Shown here: positions 44,094 through 52,697 of the stretch, piece after piece
Layout: each line of letters opens with the position of its first letter
Position numbering within the stretch: position 1 is the stretch's first letter
Origin: Actibacterium pelagium
GTDB taxonomy: Bacteria > Pseudomonadota > Alphaproteobacteria > Rhodobacterales > Rhodobacteraceae
Direction: 5' to 3'
Assembly: GCF_002285415.1 (NCBI RefSeq)
Contig: NZ_NSBU01000007.1
Coordinates: 1,559,387-1,623,386, forward strand
DNA length: 64,000 nucleotides
Translations under genes and position numbers: made by a program
Notes under the pieces: generated by a model
The model's database searches: none
What the model was told of the DNA's origin: nothing
Seen by the model: only the letters and a program-made list of their open reading frames with translations

Positions 44094-45452
44094 TTAGCGC
44101 CGTGCCGGACCCTTACGGCGCCCTTTGCGTTTGCCGCGCAGTTGCGACTTCTCGATAACGCTTTCGTACTGGTGAGCCATCAAGTGCGACTGCACTTGCT
44201 GGATGGTGTCCATGGTCACCGAAACAACGATCAGAACCGAGGTGCCGCCGAAGTAGAACGGGATCGCCAACTGAGCACGCAGGATTTCAGGCAACAGGCA
44301 GACGAGTGCCAGATAACCAGAGCCCAGCACCAAGATACGCGTCACAACGTATTCCAGATATTCCGAGGTCCGCTTACCCGGGCGAATACCCGGTACAAAG
44401 CCATTCTGGTTCTTCAGGTTGTCCGCCACATCGTCGGTCTTGAACGAGACGTTGTAGGTATAGAAATAGGTGAAGAACACAATCATGCCTGCAAAGAACA
44501 GCAGGTACAGCGGCTGGCCCGGACCAAAGTAGGCCAGAAGGATCGACATCACGGGGCCGGTTTGGCTGCCCGAGAAGGTCGAGACCGTGGTCGGCAGCAG
44601 CAACAGCGAGCTTGCGAAGATCGCCGGGATCACGCCTGCCGGGTTCACTTTGATCGGAAGGTGCGACGACCCACCGTCGTAGACTTTCATACCAACCTGA
44701 CGGCGCGGGTATTGGATGTGGATCTTGCGCAATGCACGCTCCATGAAGACCACGAAGGCAATCACGCCCACCACCATTGCTATCACGCTGATGATCACGA
44801 GCGGGCTGATCGCGCCGGAACGGCCCGAAGCAAAGAACTGCGCCAAAGCGGCAGGAACCTCGGCAATAATGCCGACGAAGATGATCAGAGAGATACCGTT
44901 ACCAACGCCGCGTGCAGTGATCTGCTCACCCAGCCACATTAGGAACATGGTGCCGCCAACCAGTGTAATCACGGTCGCAGCACGGAAATACCAACCAGGC
45001 TCGGTGACAAGATCACCTGCTTCAAGCGAAACGGCCAGACCATAGGCCTGGAATGTCGCCAGGAACACGGTGCCGTAGCGCGTGAACTGGTTGATTTTCT
45101 TGCGGCCCTGTTCGCCCTCTTTCTTCAGCTGTTCCAGCTGAGGAACCATCGCCGTCATCAGCTGAACGATGATCGAGGCCGAGATATACGGCATGATGCC
45201 CAGAGCAAAGATACCCATCCGGCCAAGCGCACCACCTGTAAACATCGACAGAATACCGCCAACGCCTGTGGACACTTGCTCCATGAAGTCGCGAAGCGCG
45301 TTTCCGTCGATCCCCGGCACGGGGATGAACGTGCCCAACCGGTAAACGATCAGAAGCCCGAGGGTGAAAAGAATCCGCTGACGCAGCTCTGTCGCCTTAC
45401 CAAAGGCGCTCCAGCTGATGTTTGCGGCCATTTGCTCTGCTGCAGATGCCAT
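44094..45452 (-). CDS. secY: Preprotein translocase subunit SecY
   Basis: A 452-residue polytopic protein with about ten membrane segments, the channel of the Sec translocon. Family motifs include RLGTFIPVPGID, NPAGVIPAIFASSLL and NGFVPGIRPGKRTSEYLE. The C-terminal tail is very basic (RGKRKGRRKGPARR). It lies 105 nt after rplO. Confidence 0.98.
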   Translation of the reverse strand: MASAAEQMAANISWSAFGKATELRQRILFTLGLLIVYRLGTFIPVPGIDGNALRDFMEQVSTGVGGILSMFTGGALGRMGIFALGIMPYISASIIVQLMTAMVPQLEQLKKEGEQGRKKINQFTRYGTVFLATFQAYGLAVSLEAGDLVTEPGWYFRAATVITLVGGTMFLMWLGEQITARGVGNGISLIIFVGIIAEVPAALAQFFASGRSGAISPLVIISVIAMVVGVIAFVVFMERALRKIHIQYPRRQVGMKVYDGGSSHLPIKVNPAGVIPAIFASSLLLLPTTVSTFSGSQTGPVMSILLAYFGPGQPLYLLFFAGMIVFFTYFYTYNVSFKTDDVADNLKNQNGFVPGIRPGKRTSEYLEYVVTRILVLGSGYLALVCLLPEILRAQLAIPFYFGGTSVLIVVSVTMDTIQQVQSHLMAHQYESVIEKSQLRGKRKGRRKGPARR

Positions 45453-45557
45453 GCCCTGTCTCTTTCATGACAGCGCCGCCTGAACCGTTTTCCGGTCCGG
45501 CGGCGCTTGGAAAACTATACTTGGGATGTAAGCGGCTAAAGCGCCGCCCACAACCTC

Positions 45558-46025
45558 TTATTCGGCCGCCGACGCTGTTGTGAGCGATCCGCCGGCTTTC
45601 GCGACGGCTTCAACTGCCGATTTCGATGCGCCGGTGACGTTCAGCTCGACCTTTGCGGTCAGTTCGCCTTTGGCCAGAACACGCACACCGTCCAGCTTGC
45701 GACGGACCAGACCAGACGCAACCAGCGCGTCTTCGGTGATCGCTGCTTTGCTGTCCAGCTTGCCTTCGTCGATGAACTTCTGGATCAGGCCCAGGTTGAT
45801 AACGGCGAATTTCTTGCGGTTCGGCTTGTTGAAACCACGCTTCGGCAGGCGCTGGTACAGCGGCATCTGGCCACCTTCGTAGCCTTTGATCGCCACACCC
45901 GAGCGGGACTTCTGACCCTTGATACCACGGCCACCGGTTTTACCAGTGCCCGAACCCGGACCACGGCCAATGCGTTTGCGAGGTTTGGTTGCGCCTTCGT
46001 TATCGCGCAGTTCATGCAATTTCAT
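45558..46025 (-). CDS. rplO: 50S ribosomal protein L15
   Basis: A 155-residue L15 beginning [35 protein letters not shown] chose the ATG at 46025 with AAGGAG upstream; the 17-codon open extension is not family-like. Normally rpmD precedes directly; here two DUF1127 genes lie between. Confidence 0.97.
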   Translation of the reverse strand: MKLHELRDNEGATKPRKRIGRGPGSGTGKTGGRGIKGQKSRSGVAIKGYEGGQMPLYQRLPKRGFNKPNRKKFAVINLGLIQKFIDEGKLDSKAAITEDALVASGLVRRKLDGVRVLAKGELTAKVELNVTGASKSAVEAVAKAGGSLTTASAAE

Positions 46026-46162
46026 GTCGCTTCTCCTTGCCGGAACTGACCCCTGAAGCGTAAGCGGGCCAAACACGGCTTTTCTTGATGTTGATTCTGT
46101 GGCGGAAGGCCACCGGGGGCGTATACGCTCAAAGCCCCCCGTTGATCAAGCCCGTTTGCTGA

Positions 46163-46381
46163 TCAGTTGCCGTAGACCAGCTTGCGCGCTTCGCTTTCGA
46201 CGTTCAGCGAGTTCAGGCCCAGATCGTCCAGTTCGCGCGCGGTCAGCTTGCTCAGGACTTTAACAGTGCGGTGATAGTCATAGTACTGGCGGACAGAGGT
46301 CGCCAGAGCGTCGATCGCAATGAAGACACGATCTACGATGTTCAGCCCGCGCGAGGCCGAAGAGAATTGCGAGGTAGCCAT
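46163..46381 (-). CDS. DUF1127 domain small protein, copy A
   Basis: A 72-residue protein with the C-terminal DUF1127 motif (RTVKVLSKLTARELDDLGLNSLNVESEARKLVYG). Proteins of this type are arginine-rich or basic, and some bind RNA or affect phosphate or stress responses in alphaproteobacteria. I chose the ATG at 46381; ten more in-frame codons upstream are possible. It lies between rpmD and rplO within the ribosomal cluster, 137 nt before rplO. Confidence 0.85.
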   Translation of the reverse strand: MATSQFSSASRGLNIVDRVFIAIDALATSVRQYYDYHRTVKVLSKLTARELDDLGLNSLNVESEARKLVYGN

Positions 46382-46554
46382 ATCGGTTTCCTTTGAGATT
46401 GCCATTGGCATGGCGCGAAAAAACAGGGGGTATTTTCCGCCCTATTACGCGCGCGCAAGCACTGCGACCACAGACAAGAAAGCAAAGGCGGGTTGCGCTG
46501 ACTGCATAGATTTTAGGCGGAAAAAGAACGCGTCTCCGATGGCAGAAACGCAAA

Positions 46555-46580
46555 ACGCCCCAGAGGGATCCCCAGGGCGT
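46555..46580 (-). terminator. Terminator after DUF1127 copy B
   Basis: A stem ACGCCC/GGGCGT closing a G+C-rich loop region, 28 nt after the copy B stop, with minus-strand tail TTTTGCG. It separates the two DUF1127 genes into different transcripts. Confidence 0.6.
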
Positions 46581-46608
46581 CAAACGTACTGATAATCTGC
46601 TTCGGCGT

Positions 46609-46824
46609 TTAGGCGCCGTAAGCGTGCGCGCGTGCGATGTCTTCGATCTGTCCGCGCGAGATGCCGATGTCGGCAAGATCACGGTCATCAAGGCTTTGAA
46701 GCTCATTGATGGTATCCAGGTAAAGCTTGCGGGTTGCCAAATTCTCGCGGAAGTTCGCGATCGCTTGGCTGATGTAACCGGCAATGCTTAGGCCGGAGTA
46801 GGCGGTTTGGGCTGCATGTGCCAT
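46609..46824 (-). CDS. DUF1127 domain small protein, copy B
   Basis: A 71-residue protein with a DUF1127 C-terminus (TRKLYLDTINELQSLDDRDLADIGISRGQIEDIARAHAYG). AAAGGA precedes the ATG at 46824; a start five codons earlier is less likely. It is a paralogue of copy A, but both have diverged in the first half. It starts 205 nt beyond rpmD, after the rpmD terminator, so it probably has its own promoter. Confidence 0.87.
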   Translation of the reverse strand: MAHAAQTAYSGLSIAGYISQAIANFRENLATRKLYLDTINELQSLDDRDLADIGISRGQIEDIARAHAYGA

Positions 46825-46976
46825 GTCTATTCCTTTCAACGTCCCGGGAAGTTCCGGGTTTGGGTGTTTCTCCCGTGCCCGCTATCTAGGGCCATTGTCC
46901 GGCGCTAACAATTTACAATACGGTCTTCCCGCCATGCATTTTCTGCAACGCAGCAAAAGCTTCTCGCCGCAAAAGA

Positions 46977-47008
46977 AAAACGCCCCGGCGTTTCCACCGG
47001 GGCGTTTT
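46977..47008 (-). terminator. Strong terminator after rpmD
   Basis: A 12-bp perfect stem AAAACGCCCCGG/CCGGGGCGTTTT with an 8-nt loop, 20 nt after the rpmD stop; the minus-strand tail is TTTTTCTTTT. It ends the rpmC-to-rpmD transcription unit inside what is normally one continuous spc operon. Confidence 0.92.
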
Positions 47009-47028
47009 CAAACTGTTTCAAAGATCGC

Positions 47029-47217
47029 TTAGTCGCGCTCTTCGATGATCTCGACCATGTGCGGGATCTTGGCGATCATGCCACGAACCGAAGGGGTGTC
47101 TTCCAGTTCGCGGGTCTTGTGCATCTTGTTCAGACCCAGACCGATCAGAGTTGCGCGCTGGTCCTGCGGACGGCGGATCGGGGAACCGATCTGCTTTACG
47201 ACGATGGTTTTAGCCAT
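47029..47217 (-). CDS. rpmD: 50S ribosomal protein L30
   Basis: A 62-residue L30: [41 protein letters not shown]. Follows rpsE by 13 nt and is the last gene before a strong terminator. Confidence 0.97.
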   Translation of the reverse strand: MAKTIVVKQIGSPIRRPQDQRATLIGLGLNKMHKTRELEDTPSVRGMIAKIPHMVEIIEERD

Positions 47218-47230
47218 GCTTCAGGTCTCC

Positions 47231-47812
47231 TTACGCTTCAGCTGCTTCAGCTTCGGCCGCGGCCGGTGCTGCATCAGGCTTGCTGAGGATGTCTGCCACT
47301 TTCTTACCACGACGCTGAGCGACCTGGCGCGGCGAGCTTTCTTTCTTCAGCCCGTCGATGGTGGCGCGGATCATGTTGTAGGGGTTCTGCGAACCGGTCG
47401 ACTTAGCGACAACGTCCTGAACACCCAGCATTTCGAACACGGCACGCATCGGACCACCGGCGATGATACCGGTACCGACAGGCGCGGTGCGCATGATGAT
47501 CTTGCCGGCACCGTGACGACCTTCGATGTCGTGGTGCAGGGTGCGGCCCTCTTTCAGAGGTACGCGGATCATTTGGCGCTTGGCTTGCTCGGTGGCTTTG
47601 CGAATGGCCTCGGGGACCTCTTTCGCTTTACCTTTACCAAAGCCAACGCGGCCTTTCTGGTCGCCTACAACGACAAGCGCTGCGAAGCCAAAGTTCTTAC
47701 CACCTTTGGTGGTTTTTGATACGCGGTTAATCGCAACTAGACGATCCGCGAATTCCGGGGTTTCTTCTTCGCGGTTACGACCACGACCCCGACGGTTTTC
47801 ACGTTCAGCCAT
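47231..47812 (-). CDS. rpsE: 30S ribosomal protein S5
   Basis: A 193-residue S5 with [47 protein letters not shown] and [21 protein letters not shown] basic N-terminal and an Ala/Glu-rich C-terminal extension are usual in the class. Located between rplR and rpmD. Confidence 0.98.
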   Translation of the reverse strand: MAERENRRGRGRNREEETPEFADRLVAINRVSKTTKGGKNFGFAALVVVGDQKGRVGFGKGKAKEVPEAIRKATEQAKRQMIRVPLKEGRTLHHDIEGRHGAGKIIMRTAPVGTGIIAGGPMRAVFEMLGVQDVVAKSTGSQNPYNMIRATIDGLKKESSPRQVAQRRGKKVADILSKPDAAPAAAEAEAAEA

Positions 47813-47893
47813 CAGGCTATCCTTTCACGTTGGCGCTTGGCGCCAGTTTAACTCGACCCTGGTGAGCGCCCGGAAGGCGCCCCCTGATCATCG

Positions 47894-47913
47894 GGAGGGC
47901 GTTGCCGCCCTCC
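47894..47913 (-). other. Intra-operon RNA hairpin between rplR and rpsE
   Basis: An 8-bp stem GGAGGGCG/CGCCCTCC with a 4-nt loop, 8 nt after the rplR stop. No U-run follows, so read-through to rpsE is expected. Probably a processing or stability element. Confidence 0.5.
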
Positions 47914-47921
47914 TCAGTTTT

Positions 47922-48281
47922 TTAGAACTTCAGACCACCTTCACGCGCAGCGTCGGCCAGAGCCTTCACTTTGCCGTGGAACAGGAAGCCGCCACGGTCG
48001 AAGTAGCACTCTTCCACACCGGCTTTCTTTGCGCGTTCTGCGATCGCTGCACCCACTTTGGTGGCTGCTTCGATGTTGTTTTTGCCAACCACGCCCAGAT
48101 CCTTCTCGAGAGAAGAAGCCGAAGCCAGGGTGGTGCCTGCAACATCGTCGATCAGCTGTGCGCTGATGTTCTTGTTCGAGCGGTGAACCGACAGGCGAAG
48201 CTTGCCGACGTTTACTTTCCGCTGTTTGTTCCGAACGCGCAGGCGGCGCTTCAAGAACAGGTCTCGTTTGCTGTTTGCCAT
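47922..48281 (-). CDS. rplR: 50S ribosomal protein L18
   Basis: A 119-residue L18, with [35 protein letters not shown] and the 5S rRNA-binding C-terminus [27 protein letters not shown]. Follows rplF by 11 nt. Confidence 0.98.
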   Translation of the reverse strand: MANSKRDLFLKRRLRVRNKQRKVNVGKLRLSVHRSNKNISAQLIDDVAGTTLASASSLEKDLGVVGKNNIEAATKVGAAIAERAKKAGVEECYFDRGGFLFHGKVKALADAAREGGLKF

Positions 48282-48292
48282 TTTTAGCGTCC

Positions 48293-48826
48293 TTACTTCT
48301 TCTTACCTTCCTTGCGGAAGATGTACTCGTCTTTGTACTTGATACCTTTGCCTTTATAGGGCTCGGGCTTACGCCATTCGCGGATGTTGGCCGCGACTTG
48401 GCCGACGAGTTGTGCGTCATCACCTTCGATGATGATTTCGGTGGGCTTCGGCGCGGTGACAGTGACACCAGCCGGAACTTCGAAATTCACCTCGTGCGAA
48501 AGGCCCAGAGACAGCTTCAGGGTGTTGCCCTGCATCTGTGCACGGTAACCAACACCGTTGATCTCAAGCTCTTTCTTGAAACCATCGGTTACGCCGGTAA
48601 CCATGTTCTGAACCATGGTGCGGGACATGCCCCACTGCTGCTTGGCACGTTTGGACGAGCCGCGCGGAGCAACGGTAACAGCATTGTCTTCAACGGCAAT
48701 GGTGACATCGTCGGTTGCGGTGAAGGTCTGGGCGCCTTTCGGGCCTTTCACTTCGACGGTCTGGCCAGACACGGATGCGGTGACACCCGAGGGCAGCTCG
48801 ACCGGTTTTTTACCAATACGAGACAT
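48293..48826 (-). CDS. rplF: 50S ribosomal protein L6
   Basis: A 177-residue L6 beginning [19 protein letters not shown] and ending with the signature [24 protein letters not shown]. Follows rpsH by 10 nt. Confidence 0.98.
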   Translation of the reverse strand: MSRIGKKPVELPSGVTASVSGQTVEVKGPKGAQTFTATDDVTIAVEDNAVTVAPRGSSKRAKQQWGMSRTMVQNMVTGVTDGFKKELEINGVGYRAQMQGNTLKLSLGLSHEVNFEVPAGVTVTAPKPTEIIIEGDDAQLVGQVAANIREWRKPEPYKGKGIKYKDEYIFRKEGKKK

Positions 48827-48836
48827 TCAGACCTCC

Positions 48837-49235
48837 TTAGAAGACGGTGCAAAGCACTTCGCCGCCAACATTCTGGCTGCGAGCGTTTGCGTCCGACATC
48901 ACGCCGCGAGACGTGGAGACAATCGACACACCCAGGCCCTGACGGACAGTCGGGATGTCATTGACGCTCATGTAAACACGACGGCCGGGCTTCGATACGC
49001 GCTTCAGTTCGCGGATCACAGGCTCGCCTTCGTAGTACTTGAGGCCGATTTCCAGTTCAGGCAGCCCACGGGCGCCTTCAACTTTGTCGTAACCGCGGAT
49101 GTAGCCTTCGTCCTGCAGCACGTCCAGAACCCAAGCGCGCAGCTTGGAGGCCGGGGTGCGAACGGTGGACTTGCCACGCATTTGCGAGTTACGGATGCGG
49201 GTCAGCATATCGCCGATAGGATCGTTTACAGACAT
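48837..49235 (-). CDS. rpsH: 30S ribosomal protein S8
   Basis: A 132-residue S8: [19 protein letters not shown], and a C-terminus [27 protein letters not shown] that binds 16S rRNA. In E. coli S8 is the spc operon repressor; whether this holds here is unknown. Confidence 0.98.
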   Translation of the reverse strand: MSVNDPIGDMLTRIRNSQMRGKSTVRTPASKLRAWVLDVLQDEGYIRGYDKVEGARGLPELEIGLKYYEGEPVIRELKRVSKPGRRVYMSVNDIPTVRQGLGVSIVSTSRGVMSDANARSQNVGGEVLCTVF

Positions 49236-49247
49236 CTAAAACCCTCC

Positions 49248-49553
49248 TTACCAGCTAGATTTGACCATACCGGGGATCTGGCCTTTAGAGCCCAGTTCCC
49301 GCAGCATAATACGGCTGACCTTCAGCTTACGGTAGTAAGCGTGGGGACGACCGGTCAGCTGACAACGGTTGTGCAGACGGGTAGCCGAGCTGTTGCGCGG
49401 CAATTTGGCCAGTTTCAGACGCGCTTTGAAACGCTCTTCCATCGGCTTGCTTTCGTCATTCGCGATTTCTTTCAGCGCGGCACGCTTGGCGGCATATTTC
49501 TCAACCAGCTTTTGGCGCTTCACTTCGCGGGCGACCATAGATTTCTTAGCCAT
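49248..49553 (-). CDS. rpsN: 30S ribosomal protein S14
   Basis: A 101-residue S14 of the long, zinc-free type: [20 protein letters not shown] and [25 protein letters not shown]. The zinc-binding cysteines of the short type are absent. Lies between rplE and rpsH. Confidence 0.98.
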   Translation of the reverse strand: MAKKSMVAREVKRQKLVEKYAAKRAALKEIANDESKPMEERFKARLKLAKLPRNSSATRLHNRCQLTGRPHAYYRKLKVSRIMLRELGSKGQIPGMVKSSW

Positions 49554-49571
49554 GTTCTCTCTCTCCCGCGA

Positions 49572-50132
49572 TTAGCTGTTGAAAGGCATGTTGAAAGCTT
49601 TCAACAGCGCCTTTGCTTCCGCGTCAGTTTCCGCGGTGGTGGCAATCACGATGTCCATACCCAGCATGTCGACAACTTTGTCGAAGTCGATTTCCGGGAA
49701 GACGATGTGTTCTTTCAGGCCCATGGCATAGTTGCCACGACCGTCGAACGATTTACCCGATACGCCGCGGAAGTCGCGGATACGGGGCATTGCGATGGTG
49801 ATCAGACGATCCAGAAATTCGTACATCCGGTCGCCACGCAAGGTCACCTTGGTACCAAGCGGCATCTCTTCACGAACGCGGAAAGTCGCGATGGACTTTT
49901 TCGCCTTGGTGATGACAGCGTTTTGACCAGCAATTAGGGTCAGCGCTTCTTGAGCGTGCTTCACCTTCTTGGTGTCCTTGACAGCGTCACCGATACCCAT
50001 GTTCAGGACGATTTTGTCCAGACGCGGGATCTGCATGTCGTTCTTGTAGCCGAACTCTTCCTTCAGAGCTGCGCGGATGGAATCCTTGTACAGCGACTTC
50101 AGGCGCGGGGTGTAGTTTGCAGTATCAAGCAT
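49572..50132 (-). CDS. rplE: 50S ribosomal protein L5
   Basis: A 186-residue L5 with [44 protein letters not shown] and the C-terminal [20 protein letters not shown]. Binds 5S rRNA in the large subunit. Its start overlaps the rplX stop by 1 nt. Confidence 0.98.
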   Translation of the reverse strand: MLDTANYTPRLKSLYKDSIRAALKEEFGYKNDMQIPRLDKIVLNMGIGDAVKDTKKVKHAQEALTLIAGQNAVITKAKKSIATFRVREEMPLGTKVTLRGDRMYEFLDRLITIAMPRIRDFRGVSGKSFDGRGNYAMGLKEHIVFPEIDFDKVVDMLGMDIVIATTAETDAEAKALLKAFNMPFNS

Positions 50133-50437
50133 TATACAGTCTCCCCGGTGGTTTTGGCATAGCGGACCTTCTTGCCGTCTTCCTCGCGGAAGCCAACGCG
50201 GGTTGCTTTACCGTTGCTGTCCAGCAGGGCCAGGTTCGACAGGTCGATCGGCATCGCGGTAGGTACGCGGCCGCCCTGAGAAGTCTGGGTCTGGCGGGTG
50301 TGACGGACAGCGATGTTTACGCCATCTACGATTGCCTTGCCGGCTTTCGGGTTCACGGACGAGATTTCGCCCTCTTTACCCTTGTCCTTGCCTGCAAGAA
50401 CGACGACCTTGTCGCCTTTTTTCAGCTTAGCAGCCAT
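50132..50437 (-). CDS. rplX: 50S ribosomal protein L24
   Basis: A 101-residue L24 with the KOW motif ([20 protein letters not shown]) and [16 protein letters not shown]. It overlaps rplE by 1 nt and lies 1 nt after rplN. Confidence 0.98.
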   Translation of the reverse strand: MAAKLKKGDKVVVLAGKDKGKEGEISSVNPKAGKAIVDGVNIAVRHTRQTQTSQGGRVPTAMPIDLSNLALLDSNGKATRVGFREEDGKKVRYAKTTGETV

Positions 50438-50438
50438 C

Positions 50439-50807
50439 TTACAGCACCTCCGGCGCGAGCGAGATGATCTTCATGAAGTTCTTGGCGCGCAGCTCACGAA
50501 CAACCGGGCCGAAGATACGTGTGCCAACAGGCTCACCGGCGTTGTTCAGGATTACAGCTGCGTTGCGATCGAAACGGATCGCGGTGCCATCTTCACGACG
50601 GACTTCTTTGGCGGTGCGTACGACGACGGCCTTACGGACGTCACCTTTCTTCACGCGGCCGCGCGGGATGGCTTCCTTGACCGAGACAACAATGATGTCG
50701 CCTACGGATGCGTATTTACGCTTGGAACCACCCAGGACCTTGATGCACTGAACTCGGCGTGCGCCGGAGTTGTCAGCAACATCCAGATTGGTCTGCATCT
50801 GGATCAT
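50439..50807 (-). CDS. rplN: 50S ribosomal protein L14
   Basis: A 122-residue L14: [42 protein letters not shown] and [13 protein letters not shown]. Follows rpsQ by 68 nt. Confidence 0.98.
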   Translation of the reverse strand: MIQMQTNLDVADNSGARRVQCIKVLGGSKRKYASVGDIIVVSVKEAIPRGRVKKGDVRKAVVVRTAKEVRREDGTAIRFDRNAAVILNNAGEPVGTRIFGPVVRELRAKNFMKIISLAPEVL

Positions 50808-50875
50808 GTGGTTTCTCCCGACCTTTGAGGACTTAAATGCCTCAGGGTTTCGATTAACCGGTCAGTTAACGCTTA

Positions 50876-51103
50876 TTAGGCGATAACTTCCCAGCGTTTG
50901 GTCTTCGAAATCGGCGCGCATTCCTGGATACGGACTTTGTCACCGACTTTGAATTGGTTGTTCGCATCGTGAGCCCGGTACTTCTTGGACTTACGGATGG
51001 TCTTTTGAAGCACGGGGTGCTTGAAGCGACGCTCGACCGAAACGGTTACAGTCTGTTCGTTTTGATCGCTGGTCACGGTGCCTTGCAGGATACGTTTGGG
51101 CAT
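50876..51103 (-). CDS. rpsQ: 30S ribosomal protein S17
   Basis: A 75-residue S17, [42 protein letters not shown], ending [18 protein letters not shown]. Follows rpmC by 14 nt. Confidence 0.98.
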   Translation of the reverse strand: MPKRILQGTVTSDQNEQTVTVSVERRFKHPVLQKTIRKSKKYRAHDANNQFKVGDKVRIQECAPISKTKRWEVIA

Positions 51104-51117
51104 GTCTCAGGCTCCTC

Positions 51118-51321
51118 TTATTCAGCCGCTGCTTCTGCAGCTTTTTCGTTCAGAACGGTTGCAACGCGGGCGATGTCACGACGGACAGTGCGCACACGGG
51201 CGGTGTTCTCCAGAGCGCCAGAGGCCTGCTGGAAACGCAGGTTGAAGGCTTCTTTTTTCAGGTTGGTCAGCTCTTCACGAAGCTGATCCGGCGTTTTATC
51301 ACGCAGTTCTTGGGCGTTCAT
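51118..51321 (-). CDS. rpmC: 50S ribosomal protein L29
   Basis: A 67-residue L29, [52 protein letters not shown]. The ATG at 51321 has AAGGAAAAGG upstream. It begins a separate transcription unit: rplP, its usual upstream neighbour, is 5.4 kb away, and a good promoter lies about 113 nt upstream. Confidence 0.97.
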   Translation of the reverse strand: MNAQELRDKTPDQLREELTNLKKEAFNLRFQQASGALENTARVRTVRRDIARVATVLNEKAAEAAAE

Positions 51322-51433
51322 GCGCCTTTTCCTTTTTCCATTCACCAGAAGGCCCCCTTTTTCGGGTCACCTTAGGTCTGGTGGGTCAATAGATAACCCA
51401 CGAATCCGGAGGTCCGGAGCCGCGAGATGCCGC

Positions 51434-51462
51434 TCTATAAGGTAGGGGGTGGGATAGGGCAA
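51434..51462 (-). promoter_or_regulatory. sigma70-like promoter upstream of rpmC
   Basis: On the minus strand, TTGCCC (51462-51457) and TATAGA (51439-51434) are exactly 17 nt apart, about 113 nt before the rpmC start. It lies in the 368-nt gap between rpmC and the LytTR gene. It would supply the transcription lost when this half of the ribosomal cluster was separated from rplP. Confidence 0.65.
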
Positions 51463-51520
51463 GGAAAACTTGGAAATTTCTTGTGCTTTCACCCCGTCAG
51501 CCCAAACGCTCTGGGAAGGG

Positions 51521-51547
51521 CCCTCCGCCGAAACGGGCGGCGGAGGG
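51521..51547 (-). other. G+C-rich stem-loop upstream of the rpmC promoter
   Basis: A 9-bp stem CCCTCCGCC/GGCGGAGGG with a 9-nt loop in the LytTR-rpmC gap. No U-run on either strand. Purpose unclear; the rest of this gap up to 51689 shows nothing recognisable. Confidence 0.4.
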
Positions 51548-51689
51548 GCGCACTTGGGAATGAAGAGCATTTCCGCCCCGTGCGCTTAACAGAAACAATA
51601 CGCCGACCAGCTTGTGATTGAACTACCAGCAATCTAAGCTCGTCCAACGACCACTCGTTAACGAACTTACAAGTATTTTAAGTACCTGA

Positions 51690-52529
51690 ATGCCTAAACT
51701 AGAATGTCACGAATTTCGTGTTTTACTCACCAATGGTAGTGTTTTGCAGTTCACGTCACATGAACTGTTCACACTGATTCACAGTCCACGCGTCAGAGTC
51801 CTGCTCTTCGTTTCTCTGTTGCTTATCGCCATGGGAAACCCGACGCTTTTTCCAACTATGCCCGTATATACGTCTCGCACGTTTTACTGGGGCATTAGTC
51901 TTGTCCTCTATATTCTTATCCTTCCCTATTGGGGCTTCGCCTTTTCGTCGGTTTGGCAAAAATACACATCACGTCCCCTGCCCGTTCTTTTATCAACTGC
52001 TCCGTTGATATGTATTTTGAGCGGCTTCGCTGCTTATTTGCCGAATGTTTTGGGAGATTGGGCGCCAGACCGCGGGGATCCTGTTACTTGGGGAACCTAC
52101 GTGAAGAATGTGATCTTCGCGCACGCCATCGAAATGACGGCCCTGGTCTGGCTGTTCCCCTTGCAGCGTAGCGAGCTCGAAGCCACGGTCGAAGAAAAGG
52201 CAGACACTCAGACAAACCGCTTCATAATTTTGAACGGGAAATCGATCCCGTTGGAGATTATTCGCAGTGTAAAAAGCGCTGAACACTATCTTGTTGTCAC
52301 GACCCATGCCCGCACCTCAGAATATCGCGCTCGCATGAAGGACTTTCTGGGTCAGGTTACCCATGAAGATGGGATACAAATCCACCGGTCTTTTTGGGTC
52401 GCAAAGGAAGAGGCTCTGGAATTGGCAGGGGCGGTTGTTCACACACAATCTGGCGAAGCCCTTCCGGTGTCCCGTGGACGACATCCAGAGGTAAAGGAAT
52501 GGTTCGGCGACAATAGAAAACCCCACTAG
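51690..52529 (+). CDS. Membrane-bound LytTR-type DNA-binding protein
   Basis: A 279-residue protein with about four hydrophobic segments between residues 35 and 160 and a C-terminal LytTR domain (about 175-265: NRFIILNGKSIPLEIIRSVKSAEHYLVVTT, then RMKDFLGQV, IQIHRSFWVAKE). LytTR proteins bind DNA direct repeats, often controlling virulence or surface genes; membrane fusion suggests signal-responsive regulation. It is the only regulator in the rplP-rpmC insertion and is convergent with the sulfotransferase genes, so these are possible targets. The stop lies inside the shared terminator. Confidence 0.87.
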   Translation: MPKLECHEFRVLLTNGSVLQFTSHELFTLIHSPRVRVLLFVSLLLIAMGNPTLFPTMPVYTSRTFYWGISLVLYILILPYWGFAFSSVWQKYTSRPLPVLLSTAPLICILSGFAAYLPNVLGDWAPDRGDPVTWGTYVKNVIFAHAIEMTALVWLFPLQRSELEATVEEKADTQTNRFIILNGKSIPLEIIRSVKSAEHYLVVTTHARTSEYRARMKDFLGQVTHEDGIQIHRSFWVAKEEALELAGAVVHTQSGEALPVSRGRHPEVKEWFGDNRKPH

Positions 52530-52540
52530 TTTCAGTGGGG
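52521..52540 (-). terminator. Terminator shared by the LytTR and sulfotransferase genes
   Basis: A 7-bp stem CCCCACT/AGTGGGG with a 6-nt loop overlaps the LytTR stop codon. The minus-strand tail TTTTCTATT makes it a good terminator for the sulfotransferase transcript; the plus-strand tail is weaker (CTATCTT). Confidence 0.65.
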
Positions 52541-52546
52541 CTATCT

Positions 52547-52618
52547 TCACTTCCGGCATTGGTCGGAACTCACGCTCATTCGCTCAACTTGGGCCATGCC
52601 CATCGGCACGTTAATGCG
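52547..52618 (-). pseudogene. C-terminal remnant of a second 2OG-Fe(II)-type oxygenase
   Basis: Twenty-four codons ending in TGA read IRINVPMGMAQVERMSVSS..., aligning without gaps to the last 24 residues of the intact oxygenase at 54808 (LRHEVPMNMAEDERVSVSF...), and both stop at the same place; about eleven positions are identical. An in-frame stop lies a few codons upstream and the rest of the gene is missing. It sits directly downstream of the second sulfotransferase gene, suggesting that a larger block was once duplicated. Confidence 0.45.
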
Positions 52619-52697
52619 TATGCAGCATTGACCTCATTTGATGGCGGCTCACTACGCTCAACTTCCCGCACACCAGTCGCGAGATACCGCGTCAGTT

